Of a stretch of 51,867 nucleotides of DNA, positions 1-7,573 are shown in pieces (position 1 is the stretch's first letter; each line of letters opens with the position of its first letter). The notes under the pieces were generated by a model that saw only the letters and a program-made list of their open reading frames with translations, made no database searches and was not told the origin of the DNA. The translations under genes were made by a program, and so were the position numbers. Source of the stretch: Longimicrobium sp. (GTDB lineage: Bacteria > Gemmatimonadota > Gemmatimonadetes > Longimicrobiales > Longimicrobiaceae); assembly GCA_036377595.1 (NCBI GenBank), contig DASUYB010000120.1:1-51867 (forward strand), read 5' to 3'.

Positions 1-53
1 AGCGTCACGAAGCGCATCCGCTCCGTCTCCGGGTCCGAATGATTCCACGGCAT
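1..53 (-). CDS. IS481-like transposase, N-terminal fragment cut by the window edge
   Basis: The reverse strand has an ATG at 53 preceded by a purine-rich ribosome binding site (ggggagaa). It reads MPWNHSDPETERMRFVT before leaving the window. The MPW opening and the (E/M)RxRFV motif are typical of IS481-type transposase N-termini, just before the helix-turn-helix. Only 17 residues are visible, so the family call rests on this motif and on the IS-like end behind it. The HTH and DDE domains cannot be checked here. Confidence 0.6.
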   Translation of the reverse strand, partial: MPWNHSDPETERMRFVT

Positions 54-141
54 TTCTCCCCCTGGGGCTCGGGTACACTTCGTTCTGCCGTGTCAATCAT
101 CCTCCCGGTCTGATCTGTCAACAATCTACCCGGTCCGGACC
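1..141. mobile_element. Right part of an IS481-like insertion sequence
   Basis: Behind the transposase start, two direct repeats of about 20 bp at 91-110 and 116-135 begin tgtcaa and end cccggtc. They lie on a 25-bp period and look like transposase binding sites at an IS terminus. On the minus strand each contains ttgaca, so they may also supply the promoter. The outer end is placed near 136-141 because a dispersed genomic repeat begins intact at 142. No target-site duplication can be confirmed, as the other end is outside the window. Confidence 0.5.
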
Positions 142-170
142 TTCCCGGCCCTCCGGGCGCGCATCCCTCA
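142..170 (+). repeat. Dispersed repeat D, copy 1
   Basis: These 29 bp are identical to 8642-8670. The core is ggccctccgggcgcgcatcc. At both places a copy of repeat B follows about 120-140 bp later, so D and B look like parts of one composite intergenic element. Here its left part is missing where the IS ends. Confidence 0.75.
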
Positions 171-189
171 TGCAAGGTGCTCACCCGCA

Positions 190-222
190 GAAAAAGCGAG
201 ACGAACCATCGCCTCGCTTTCC
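190..222 (-). terminator. Intrinsic terminator for purB
   Basis: The arms aaagcgag (193-200) and ctcgcttt (213-220) pair, with a further CGA/TCG step and an ACCA loop. On the minus strand the hairpin is followed by TTTTTCTGC, a classic U-tract. It lies about 105 bp past the purB stop. Confidence 0.75.
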
Positions 223-262
223 CATTGACCGAATCCAACCCGTGCGCACCGACGCCGCCGCG

Positions 263-318
263 GGAGTCCGCGAAGGCGGACTTTGGGCGTTGTTGCCGCG
301 AATTCCATTCGCCCGTCC
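263..318 (-). repeat. Dispersed repeat B, copy 1
   Basis: The segment holds the palindrome agtccgcgaaggcggact, then gttgttgccgcgaatt and cgcccg. Related copies lie at 8780-8830, 23670-23727 and 45353-45412. It fills the gap between purB and its terminator and has no coding potential. Confidence 0.75.
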
Positions 319-325
319 CCGAGGT

Positions 326-1762
326 TCAAACCCGCAGCTCCGGCGCGGCCTCCGCGGCGGCCTCGGGGTAGCGGGCGAGGGCGGGGGCGACCCACTCGGC
401 CAGGAACTCGTCGACCTGCTCGGGGGCGCGGCCCACGTACAGCTCGGGGCGCAGGTCCTCGTCCAGCTCCGCGCGGGTGATGCCGAACGCCGGGTCCGCG
501 GCGATGCGGTCCATCAGGTCGTTGGGGCGGCCGTGCTGCTTCACCTGGCGGCCGGCCTCGATGCTGTGCACGCGCACGCGCTCGTGCAGGTCCTGCCGGT
601 CGCCGCCCTTCTTCACCGCGCGCATCATCAGGTTCTCGGTGGCCATGAACGGCAGCTCGTCCATCAGCCGCCGCCGGATCATCTCCGGATAGACCACCAT
701 CCCCCCGGCCACGTTGTGCATCAGCAGGAGCACGCTGTCGATCGCGAGATAGGCCTCGGGAACGGCGATGCGCTTGTTGGCGCTGTCGTCCAGCGTGCGC
801 TCGAACCACTGCTGCGCGGCGGTGAAGGCCGGGTCCAGCGACAGCACGATGGCGTGGCGGGCCAGCGCGTTGATCCGTTCGCAGCGCATGGGGTTGCGCT
901 TGTATGGCATCGCGCTGCTGCCGATCTGGTGCTCCTCGAACGGCTCCTCGACCTCCTTCAGGTGCGAGAGGAGCCGCACGTCGTTGGCGAACTTGCTGGC
1001 GCTCTGGCCGACGCCGGCGAGCGTCGCCAGGCAGGCGTAGTCCGTCTTGCGCGTGTACGTCTGCCCGGTGACGCCGTAGACCTGCTCGAATCCCATCTTC
1101 TTCGCCACGAGCCGGTTGAGCTGCTCCACCTTCGCGCCGTCGCCCTCGAACAGGTCCATGAAGCTGGCCTGCGTCCCCGTGGTCCCCCGCACCCCGCGGA
1201 AGCGCAGCGTGGCGATGCGGAACTCGACTTCCTCCAGGTCGAGGAGGAGATCCTGGATCCAGAGGGTGGCGCGCTTGCCGACGGTGGTGGGCTGCGCGGG
1301 CTGGAAGTGGGTGAAGCCGAGGGTAGGGAGATCGCGGTGCTCGCGCGCGAAGCTCGCCAGCGCGGCGACGACCGCGGCGATGCGTTGCGCGACCAGCTTC
1401 AGCGCCTCGCGGTGCTGAATAAGGTCGGTGTTGTCGCCCACGTAGGCGCTGGTGGCGCCCAGGTGGATGATGGCGCGCGCCTCGGGCGCCTGCTCGCCCA
1501 GGTGGTGCACGTGCGCCATCACGTCGTGGCGGAGCTGGCGCTCTAGCTCGGCGGCGCGCCGCAGGTCGAAGTCGTCCAGGTGCGCGCGGATGGCCTCGAC
1601 CGCCTGGTCGGGGATGGGCAGCCCCAGCTCGCGCTCGGCCTCGGCCAGCGCCAGCCACAGCCGCCGCCAGGTGCCGAACTTGAAGTCGGACGAGAAGATG
1701 CGAGACATCTCCGCCGACGCGTACCGCTCCGTGAGCGGGTTGGAATAGCGATCCGAAGCCAT
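326..1762 (-). CDS. purB: Adenylosuccinate lyase
   Basis: The enzyme cleaves adenylosuccinate to AMP and SAICAR to AICAR, both releasing fumarate, in cytosolic purine synthesis. About 478 residues match family length. The fumarase/aspartase superfamily signature is visible in GSSAMPYKRNP (flexible catalytic loop). The N-terminal YSNPLTERYAS and HLGATSAYVGDNTD are typical of PurB. I chose the ATG at 1762 (MASDRYSNPL). A longer start at 1810 has an AGGG site but would overlap the upstream orphan gene by 25 bp. Transcription ends at the hairpin near 190-222. Confidence 0.95.
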   Translation of the reverse strand: MASDRYSNPLTERYASAEMSRIFSSDFKFGTWRRLWLALAEAERELGLPIPDQAVEAIRAHLDDFDLRRAAELERQLRHDVMAHVHHLGEQAPEARAIIHLGATSAYVGDNTDLIQHREALKLVAQRIAAVVAALASFAREHRDLPTLGFTHFQPAQPTTVGKRATLWIQDLLLDLEEVEFRIATLRFRGVRGTTGTQASFMDLFEGDGAKVEQLNRLVAKKMGFEQVYGVTGQTYTRKTDYACLATLAGVGQSASKFANDVRLLSHLKEVEEPFEEHQIGSSAMPYKRNPMRCERINALARHAIVLSLDPAFTAAQQWFERTLDDSANKRIAVPEAYLAIDSVLLLMHNVAGGMVVYPEMIRRRLMDELPFMATENLMMRAVKKGGDRQDLHERVRVHSIEAGRQVKQHGRPNDLMDRIAADPAFGITRAELDEDLRPELYVGRAPEQVDEFLAEWVAPALARYPEAAAEAAPELRV

Positions 1763-1785
1763 TTCGCTGACCTGATCCTTGTGCG

Positions 1786-2637
1786 TTAGTCTGGTCGGAG
1801 GTTCGGCCATGTATCCCTATCGAATTCGGAGCTCAGCTCACGCATTCGCTGTCTAACTCGCTCGAACTTTGATTGATCATATGCCTCGAATGAATCAGCG
1901 ACCGATCCAGTCAGATCATGAATCAAGCTCTCGTGGTCAGAGAAGCGGGAGCTCTGCGAAAGTAGCCAAGATCGGATCGATTGTTGTACCCAAACTGTCG
2001 CTGAATTGTAGTCGTAGTCGATTGCGAGTATTGGAAGTCTGAAACTGCGTGCCCACGACAAAACCTCTTCGAGTTCCACAAGGAGCTCAAATGGATTGTC
2101 ACAACGGATATACTCCGGATCAGAAAAGCAGGAATCCAGTGTCAAATCACCGGGATTGGCTGGAAGTGCATCGAGAACATCTGTTCTCTCTCGTAGATCA
2201 CCGCTTGACACTGTCCGACCCGTGCACAGATCCCACACGGGGTCGACGAATTCATTCCGTCGAAGAGCTAGGTTGATGGTGGCTACTATCTGCGAGAGTC
2301 TCGTTGGGTTTTCACCCGCCGGTATTTCCGTGGCATTGGATTCGAGAAAGCCCGCAAGGTCTGCCGCCCAGCGTTTGGGTGCTCCACTTAACGCGAGCAT
2401 CGCTTCAGAAACACGCAGTAAATGAAGAGGCGATGATTCGGCGCGATGTACGGCGACCACTGCTCGCGGCCAATGGGGATCACTTAGAAAGAGAACAATG
2501 TGAGTGGCATTCCATTCGCTGCTAAACTCGGCACCCAAGTCGGTCACCGAGAACGCCTGCCGGTGTGTTCGTAAGCCACTCGGCAGAAGCGGGCGAAGTT
2601 CGCTAGGCATGGACGAAAGGTTCCATAGGTTGTTCAC
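1786..2637 (-). CDS. Hypothetical protein, low-GC orphan
   Basis: This is a 283-codon frame starting at GTG 2637, with an alternative ATG at 2610. I do not recognise a family. The protein is mixed alpha/beta in composition, with no signal peptide or membrane span and a C-terminus rich in charge and Ser/Arg. Its DNA is clearly lower in GC than the neighbours, with many A/T third positions, suggesting recent acquisition. Its start overlaps the stop codon of a truA fossil (2634-2765), and its stop lies just before purB. Residue composition looks like real protein, but function is unknown. Confidence 0.65.
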   Translation of the reverse strand: MNNLWNLSSMPSELRPLLPSGLRTHRQAFSVTDLGAEFSSEWNATHIVLFLSDPHWPRAVVAVHRAESSPLHLLRVSEAMLALSGAPKRWAADLAGFLESNATEIPAGENPTRLSQIVATINLALRRNEFVDPVWDLCTGRTVSSGDLRERTDVLDALPANPGDLTLDSCFSDPEYIRCDNPFELLVELEEVLSWARSFRLPILAIDYDYNSATVWVQQSIRSWLLSQSSRFSDHESLIHDLTGSVADSFEAYDQSKFERVRQRMRELSSEFDRDTWPNLRPD

Positions 2638-2765
2638 TCCACCAACCGCAGCCGCATACGTCGCGGCGGCTTGATCCCCGCGTCGGCCGGTAGGCGACGG
2701 CGGAGCAAGAGGCCCGCGGGCATCGCGGGCGGGCTCATCTCCAGCCCCGGCGTGCCGTCCAGTGA
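2634..2765 (-). pseudogene. Fossil copy of the truA 3' end
   Basis: The reverse strand reads LDGTPGLEMSPPA, then PADAGIKPPRRMRLRLVE and a stop. The intact truA at 3714 ends LDGAPGLETSPPA, then PADAGTKPPRRTRLRLVE and a stop. DNA similarity spans about 130 bp, with an internal 3-nt length difference, and stops abruptly at about 2765. Only the last 43 or so codons are present, without a start. The fossil's TGA overlaps the GTG of the orphan gene, just as the true truA stop overlaps the ATG of its downstream gene. Confidence 0.85.
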
Positions 2766-2808
2766 GGATGCTCTCCGGAATGAACGGTGGACGATCATCT
2801 GTCGCCGC

Positions 2809-3204
2809 TTACGACAGATTGAGCTGCCACGACACGCCGAAGCGGTCGTTGACCCACGCGAACATGCGGCTGAACCCGTAGTTGCCGAGCGGCATGAGCT
2901 CGGCGCCGCCCTCGGCCAGCGCGGTGGCGAGGCGGCGGACCTCCTCCTCGCTCTCGCACTCCACGAACAGCGAGGACGAGGGGGTGAAGGTGAATCCGTG
3001 CTTCACGAAGCTGTCGGAGCACATCACCGCCTGCCCGGCGACGGTGAAGGTGGCGACCATCACCGAGCCTTCCGGGCCGGGCTGCCCCGGGCCGTAGCGG
3101 GAGATTGAGGTGATCTCGCCACCGGGGATGAGGGAGACGTAGAAGTTCATCGCCTCTTCCGCCTTCCCCTCGAACATCAGGAACGGCCGTACGCTCTTCG
3201 CCAC
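2809..3204 (-). CDS. VOC superfamily protein, PhnB-like
   Basis: This is a 131-residue single-domain protein of the vicinal oxygen chelate fold. The opening VRPFLMFEGKAEEAMNFYVS, the middle FTVAGQAVMCSDS and the end FGVSWQLNLS match the PhnB/3-demethylubiquinone-methyltransferase-like subgroup. These are usually small dimeric proteins of unknown substrate. No membrane or export signal is visible. The site ggagg precedes ATG 3204. The exact reaction cannot be predicted. Confidence 0.85.
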   Translation of the reverse strand: MAKSVRPFLMFEGKAEEAMNFYVSLIPGGEITSISRYGPGQPGPEGSVMVATFTVAGQAVMCSDSFVKHGFTFTPSSSLFVECESEEEVRRLATALAEGGAELMPLGNYGFSRMFAWVNDRFGVSWQLNLS

Positions 3205-3264
3205 GATCCATCCTCCGTTGAACCGTCGTGAATCCGTCTGGAGACGCTTACCCCCCGCACGTCA

Positions 3265-3714
3265 TCACTCCAGCGTAGATGCGGGGGATCGAACCAGCCG
3301 CAGCGTCTCCAGCATGGCGCGGACATCGGCGTCGTCGCGGCCGGCGGCGGAGAGCGGGCAGGTGTAGGTCACGTCGAGCGGAAGGCCGTCGCACTCGAGC
3401 ATCCACCCGCGCAGCCAGCGGTCGTCGTCGCCAGGCGGATCGCTTCCACCCAGCGATCCGAACTCGGTCCGATACCCGCTGAAGTCACCGCAGCGCACTT
3501 CGACCAGCGGCCTTCCCTTCGGTGGATGCACGCTCGCGGCCATCTCCACCCACTGGCGCGCCGTCAAGCCGGTCGTGGCCGGATGGAACGCCGTCAGCCG
3601 CAGCAGGGTGCCGGGATTCGCGTTCAGCACCGCCACGTGGTCGCCGCGCTGCTCCGCGCGCCATCCGTCCGCCAGCCGCATGGTCCAGAACGGAGCGGCC
3701 GACTCCATCTCCAT
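3265..3714 (-). CDS. Small hypothetical protein downstream of truA
   Basis: The product has 149 residues starting MEMESAAPFWTMRLADGW. The ATG at 3714 overlaps the truA stop as ATGA, so it is translationally coupled to truA. It has no signal peptide or transmembrane segment. Features include TLLRLTAFHP and a C-terminal stretch DADVRAMLETLRLV that resembles small predicted beta-sandwich proteins. I do not recognise a named family. The coupling suggests co-expression but not a shared function. Confidence 0.75.
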   Translation of the reverse strand: MEMESAAPFWTMRLADGWRAEQRGDHVAVLNANPGTLLRLTAFHPATTGLTARQWVEMAASVHPPKGRPLVEVRCGDFSGYRTEFGSLGGSDPPGDDDRWLRGWMLECDGLPLDVTYTCPLSAAGRDDADVRAMLETLRLVRSPASTLE

Positions 3715-4523
3715 CACTCCACCAGCCGCAGCCGCGTTCTTCGCGGCGGCTTCGTCCCCGCGTCGGCGGGGTAGGCGACGGAGGAGAGGAAGAGGCCCTC
3801 GGGCGGCGCCGGGGGCGAAGTCTCCAGCCCCGGCGCGCCGTCCAGCAGGTCGGCGACGTGGTCGGCCGGGCGCTCGCCGAGCCCCACGTCCACCATCGTC
3901 CCCACGAGATAGCGGACCATGTGGTGGAGGAAGCGGTTGGCGGTGACGTGGAACTCCAGCCCCAGCCCCTCCCACGGCGCCCACTGCGCCTCGGTGACGG
4001 TGCAGCGGTCGCCGCGCTCTTCCTGCCCCGCCTTGGCGAACGCCTTGAACGAGTGGTCGCCGACGATCATCTCCGCCGCGCGCGACATCTCGCCCAAGTC
4101 GACGGGGCGGAGGAGCGGCCAGCACCAGGGCGCGTGGAAGGGCGAGTCGGCGTGCTGCGCCAGCCCCACGCGGTAGACGTAGGAGCGGCTCGACGCGTCG
4201 TAGCGCGGATGGAAGTAGGGCGGCGCCAGCACCGCGTCGGCCACCCACACGTCGTCGGGGAGGAGGGCGTTCATCGCCCGGCGGAGCGCGTGCGCCGTCC
4301 ACCGCTCGGGGACGTCGGTGGCCGCGACCTGGCCGGTGGCGTGCACGCCGGCGTCGGTGCGGCCGCTCCCGATCACCGTGGCGGGGCGGTTGGTGAGGCG
4401 CGAGACGACGCGCTCCAGCTCGCCCTGCACGGTGCGCTGCTCGGGCTGCACCTGCCAGCCGTGGAAGGCGCGCCCGTCGTAGTGGAGCGTGAGTCTGATG
4501 CGGTGGAGTCCGGGCTCGGTCAC
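3714..4523 (-). CDS. truA: tRNA pseudouridine synthase A
   Basis: TruA isomerises uridines 38-40 in the anticodon stem-loop of tRNAs. The product has 269 residues from a GTG start at 4523 (first residues MTEPGLHRIRL). The catalytic-Asp motif is intact as GRTDAGVHATGQVA, and YDGRAFHGWQ and FLHHMVRYLVGTM are family hallmarks. Upstream in-frame sequence is not TruA-like, so the GTG is preferred over longer starts. Its last 43 codons are duplicated as a fossil about 1 kb downstream. The next gene starts within its stop codon. Confidence 0.95.
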   Translation of the reverse strand: MTEPGLHRIRLTLHYDGRAFHGWQVQPEQRTVQGELERVVSRLTNRPATVIGSGRTDAGVHATGQVAATDVPERWTAHALRRAMNALLPDDVWVADAVLAPPYFHPRYDASSRSYVYRVGLAQHADSPFHAPWCWPLLRPVDLGEMSRAAEMIVGDHSFKAFAKAGQEERGDRCTVTEAQWAPWEGLGLEFHVTANRFLHHMVRYLVGTMVDVGLGERPADHVADLLDGAPGLETSPPAPPEGLFLSSVAYPADAGTKPPRRTRLRLVE

Positions 4524-4710
4524 GCGCGACAACCTGCCCGGCGCCCCACGCGGTGTCAAGCGATTTCCGCGTCCCGAAAGGGCTTGGGCTGATTGACAGC
4601 GGGCGCGCAGGAGCGTACCCTTCAACCTCCGCCGACAACCAGAGTTGAGGGTCCGCAGTGGCGCCCGCCGCGCCACCGCACTCGCTGTCCCCTGTCCCCC
4701 GCAGTTCCAG

Positions 4711-5955
4711 ATGAACCTGCTGGTCCGCCTGCACGACGCGGTCGACGACGAGACCGTGCTCCGCCGCCTCCTGCCCGTGCTGGCGCACGGCGGCCGCCGC
4801 GTGGCGTACGCCGCGTACGACGATGCCACCGCGGTGCTCGTCCACCGCTGGGCCAGCACCGACGACGGCGGGGTGGACGAGGCGCCGCTGGAGCTGGAGC
4901 CCGGGCGGCTGCACGCGCTGCTGGGCGACGATGCCGGCGGCGACCGCCCGCTGCGCCCGGTGGACAGCGCCGCCGCCTGGGTGCTGAAGGACCTCCTTCC
5001 CGGCCTGGAGCCGGAGAAGTACTGGGTGCGCGCCCGCGCCGTCGCGCACGACGGGCGCTGGCTGGGCGTGTTCGTGGTGGCCGAGCCGCGGCGGCGGATG
5101 CTGGCGCGGCGCAGCGACGACTCGATGGACGCCGGCGGCGACGTGCTGGAGCTCTGCCTTTCGCGCGCGCTGCTGCTGCGCGAGCGTGAGGCCGCCGAGG
5201 AGGCGCGCGCACAGGCCGTCCGCTCGCTGGCGATGGCCTCCGCCACGCAGCCGGCGCCCGCGGAGCGCCCCCTCCCGCACGAGGAGGAGACGGCGCTGGT
5301 GGAGGCGCGGCGCGACCTGGAGGGGATGCGCGCGCGGATGGAGGCGCTGGAGGCGGCCGCGGCCAGCGCCACGGAGATGCTGATGGAGGCGCACGTGGAG
5401 ATCGACCGCCGCGCCCAGCGCCACCAGCGGCAGACGCGCGTCCTCTACCTCCTGCGCAAGCTGATGGAGCGCAGCGCGCAGGGGCTCCCCCCGGCGGAGC
5501 TGGCGGACGAGATCGTGAAGACCGTGTCCGAGGCGTTCGGCGGCAACCGCTGCTCGCTCCTGCTGATCGACGAGGGCGGCGACGGCCCCGAGCTGCGCCT
5601 GTGCGCCGCCGTGGGGCTGCCGCCGATGATCGAGTCGGACCGCGTGCGCGTGCCGATGGGGCGGGGGATCTCCGGCACCGTCGCCAGCTCGCGCATGCCG
5701 CTGGTGGTGCGCGACCCCGACGAGGGCGTCACCCACCCGCTGATGCGCGACGCGTGGTACACGGGCCCGGCCTTCGTCTCGCTCCCGCTCCTCTGCCGCG
5801 GGCGGCTGCTGGGCGTGCTGAACCTGAGCAACTTCCGCGCGGGCACGGTGGACGACTACGAGGTCGAGCAGCTCCGCCTCGTCGCCCTCTGCGTCGGCCT
5901 GCTGGCGGACCACGCGGGGCTCGGCGAGCGCCTGTTCGCGGGGCAGCCGGCGTGA
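4711..5955 (+). CDS. GAF-domain protein with central coiled coil
   Basis: The protein has about 414 residues. An N-terminal region of about 150 residues may be a degenerate sensory domain. A charged helical segment rich in Glu, Ala and Arg (roughly residues 150-245) should form a coiled coil. The C-terminal 150 residues are a GAF domain (LYLLRKLMERSAQ, SLLLIDEGG, GISGTVASSRMPLVV, GVLNLSNFRAGTVDDYE). No output domain is attached, so it may sense a ligand and act through a partner. The ATG at 4711 was chosen; an in-frame TTG at 4645 adds 22 unlikely residues. The stop overlaps the trpD GTG. Confidence 0.8.
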   Translation: MNLLVRLHDAVDDETVLRRLLPVLAHGGRRVAYAAYDDATAVLVHRWASTDDGGVDEAPLELEPGRLHALLGDDAGGDRPLRPVDSAAAWVLKDLLPGLEPEKYWVRARAVAHDGRWLGVFVVAEPRRRMLARRSDDSMDAGGDVLELCLSRALLLREREAAEEARAQAVRSLAMASATQPAPAERPLPHEEETALVEARRDLEGMRARMEALEAAAASATEMLMEAHVEIDRRAQRHQRQTRVLYLLRKLMERSAQGLPPAELADEIVKTVSEAFGGNRCSLLLIDEGGDGPELRLCAAVGLPPMIESDRVRVPMGRGISGTVASSRMPLVVRDPDEGVTHPLMRDAWYTGPAFVSLPLLCRGRLLGVLNLSNFRAGTVDDYEVEQLRLVALCVGLLADHAGLGERLFAGQPA

Positions 5956-6992
5956 CCGTGGCCGGGGATGCGCCGGAGCTGGGCGCGCTGATCCGGCAGG
6001 CGGCGCTCCGCCCGCTCAGCGCGGCGGAGGCCGAGGCGGCGTTCAACGAGGTGATGGAGGGGCGCGCCACGCCGGTGCAGATGGCCGCGCTCCTGGTGGC
6101 CATCCGCGTGCGCGGCGCCGTCCCCGCCGAGGTGGCGGGCGGCGTGCGGGCGCTGCGCCGCGCGATGGTCCCCGTCCCCGCCGACGCGGCCGGGCTGGTG
6201 GACACCTGCGGCACCGGCGGCGGGGCGATGACCACCTTCAACATCTCCACCGCCGCGGCGCTGCTGGCCGCGGGCGCGGGGGTGCGGGTGGCCAAGCACG
6301 GCAACCGCTCGTTCACCAGCCAGTGCGGCAGCGCCGACGTGCTCGAGGCGCTGGGCGTGCGGCTGGAGCTGGCGCCCGACGAGGAGGCGCGGGTGCTGGA
6401 GCGGACGGGGATCGTGTTCATGTTCGCGCCGCTGCATCACCCCGCCATGAAGCACGTGGGCCCCATCCGCCGCGAGCTGGGGATGCCGACCATCATGAAC
6501 GTGCTGGGCCCGGTGACGAACCCGGCGGGCGCGCGGCGGCAGGTGGTGGGCGTGAGCGATCCCGCGCTGCTGGAGCTGATCGCCGGCGCGCTGGCCGAGC
6601 TGGGGCACGAGCGCGCGCTCGTCGTCCACGGCCAGCCCGGGCTCGACGAGTTGAGCCCCATCGGCACGACGGAGGTCATCGAGGTGGCCGGCGGCCGCTG
6701 GGAGAGGCGGACGTTCGACGCGGCCGCGGAACTCGGCTGGGAGCGCTTCGAGCCCGGCGGCCTGGCCGGCGGCGACCGGCGCGAGAACGCGGAGAAGGTG
6801 GAAGGCGTGCTGCGCGGCCGGGTCGCCGGCGCCGCGCGCGCCGCGGTGGTGCTGAACGCCGGCGCCGCCATCTACTGCGCCGAGCTGGCTCCGACGCTCG
6901 TCGACGGCGTCCGCGCGGCGGAACAGGCGCTCGAGCAGGGCCGCGGCTGGACGAAGCTGGAGGAGCTGCGCGCGGCCGTGCATGCGGGGTGA
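5952..6992 (+). CDS. trpD: Anthranilate phosphoribosyltransferase
   Basis: TrpD joins anthranilate to PRPP in tryptophan synthesis. The product has 346 residues from GTG 5952, overlapping the GAF gene stop (GTGA). Hallmarks are DTCGTGGGAMTTFNIST (PRPP loop), KHGNRSFTSQCGSADVLEALG-type anthranilate site, NPAGARRQVVGV and ELSPIGTTEV. No other trp gene is in the window, so the pathway is dispersed. The palindromic repeat at 7018-7088 follows and may end the transcript. Confidence 0.95.
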   Translation: MTVAGDAPELGALIRQAALRPLSAAEAEAAFNEVMEGRATPVQMAALLVAIRVRGAVPAEVAGGVRALRRAMVPVPADAAGLVDTCGTGGGAMTTFNISTAAALLAAGAGVRVAKHGNRSFTSQCGSADVLEALGVRLELAPDEEARVLERTGIVFMFAPLHHPAMKHVGPIRRELGMPTIMNVLGPVTNPAGARRQVVGVSDPALLELIAGALAELGHERALVVHGQPGLDELSPIGTTEVIEVAGGRWERRTFDAAAELGWERFEPGGLAGGDRRENAEKVEGVLRGRVAGAARAAVVLNAGAAIYCAELAPTLVDGVRAAEQALEQGRGWTKLEELRAAVHAG

Positions 6993-7017
6993 ACCACAAG
7001 AACCCGCAACAGATTTA

Positions 7018-7088
7018 TCTCACGCAGAGTCAGCAGGGTCAGCAGAGAACTGCAGTTCCACTGCTCACTCTGCTGACCCTGCGTGAGA
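7018..7088. repeat. Palindromic repeat A, copy 1
   Basis: The arms tctcacgcag and ctgcgtgaga enclose short internal units of the type gtcagcag and ctgctgac, giving a long imperfect hairpin. The left 35 bp match copy 2 (12520-12589) almost exactly. It follows trpD and may end its transcript, although no strong U-tract follows. Confidence 0.85.
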
Positions 7089-7132
7089 CCCTTCTGTGAT
7101 CAGTTCCCTCGGAATCGGACGCATCGCCGCGG

Positions 7133-7161
7133 TTGACCGTCGGAAGGCGGAACATCATATT
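7133..7161 (+). promoter_or_regulatory. Promoter of the tRNA gene
   Basis: TTGACC (7133-7138), a 17-nt spacer and CATATT (7156-7161) fit a sigma-70 promoter. The expected start lies near 7168, about 18 nt before the tRNA. Confidence 0.6.
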
Positions 7162-7185
7162 CCGTGCGCCATTTCGTGCGTTTCC

Positions 7186-7258
<73 letters not shown>

Positions 7259-7262
7259 CTCC

Positions 7263-7298
7263 GCCGGATCTCATCTCCCTGATGAGATCCGGCTTTTT
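7263..7298 (+). terminator. Terminator of the tRNA gene
   Basis: A 13-bp perfect stem (GCCGGATCTCATC with GATGAGATCCGGC) around a short loop is followed by TTTTT. It starts 5 nt after the tRNA. Confidence 0.9.
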
Positions 7299-7573
7299 CG
7301 TCTCTCTTGCGAATGCAAGGACCTTGAAGGGCGGCTCGCGGCCCGGTGTCACTTGCGCCGGGGCGGCGCTGTTCTTACATACCGTGCCGCCGCCGCCCGA
7401 CCGGGTCCGGAGGGGGCGGACTGCTACCGGGTTCCGTTGCTGTTGAAGTAGTGTAAGTCGCGGATGGAACCTAACTTACGCAGTGGTGTCGAAAGGCCCG
7501 GAGTTCGCGCCGCCGACCGCCCCCGATCCGGGGCGGCCGGCGCAAGGTTTCGCATCCTGGTGGAGTAGGAACA

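Noticed and set aside
168-1658. A 496-codon frame overlapping purB
   Set aside because: Its translation is Arg/Ala/Gly/Pro-rich noise typical of GC-rich shadow frames, while the purB frame has clear motifs.
4593-5189. A 198-codon frame overlapping the start of the GAF gene
   Set aside because: Shadow frame dominated by Arg, Pro and Gly.
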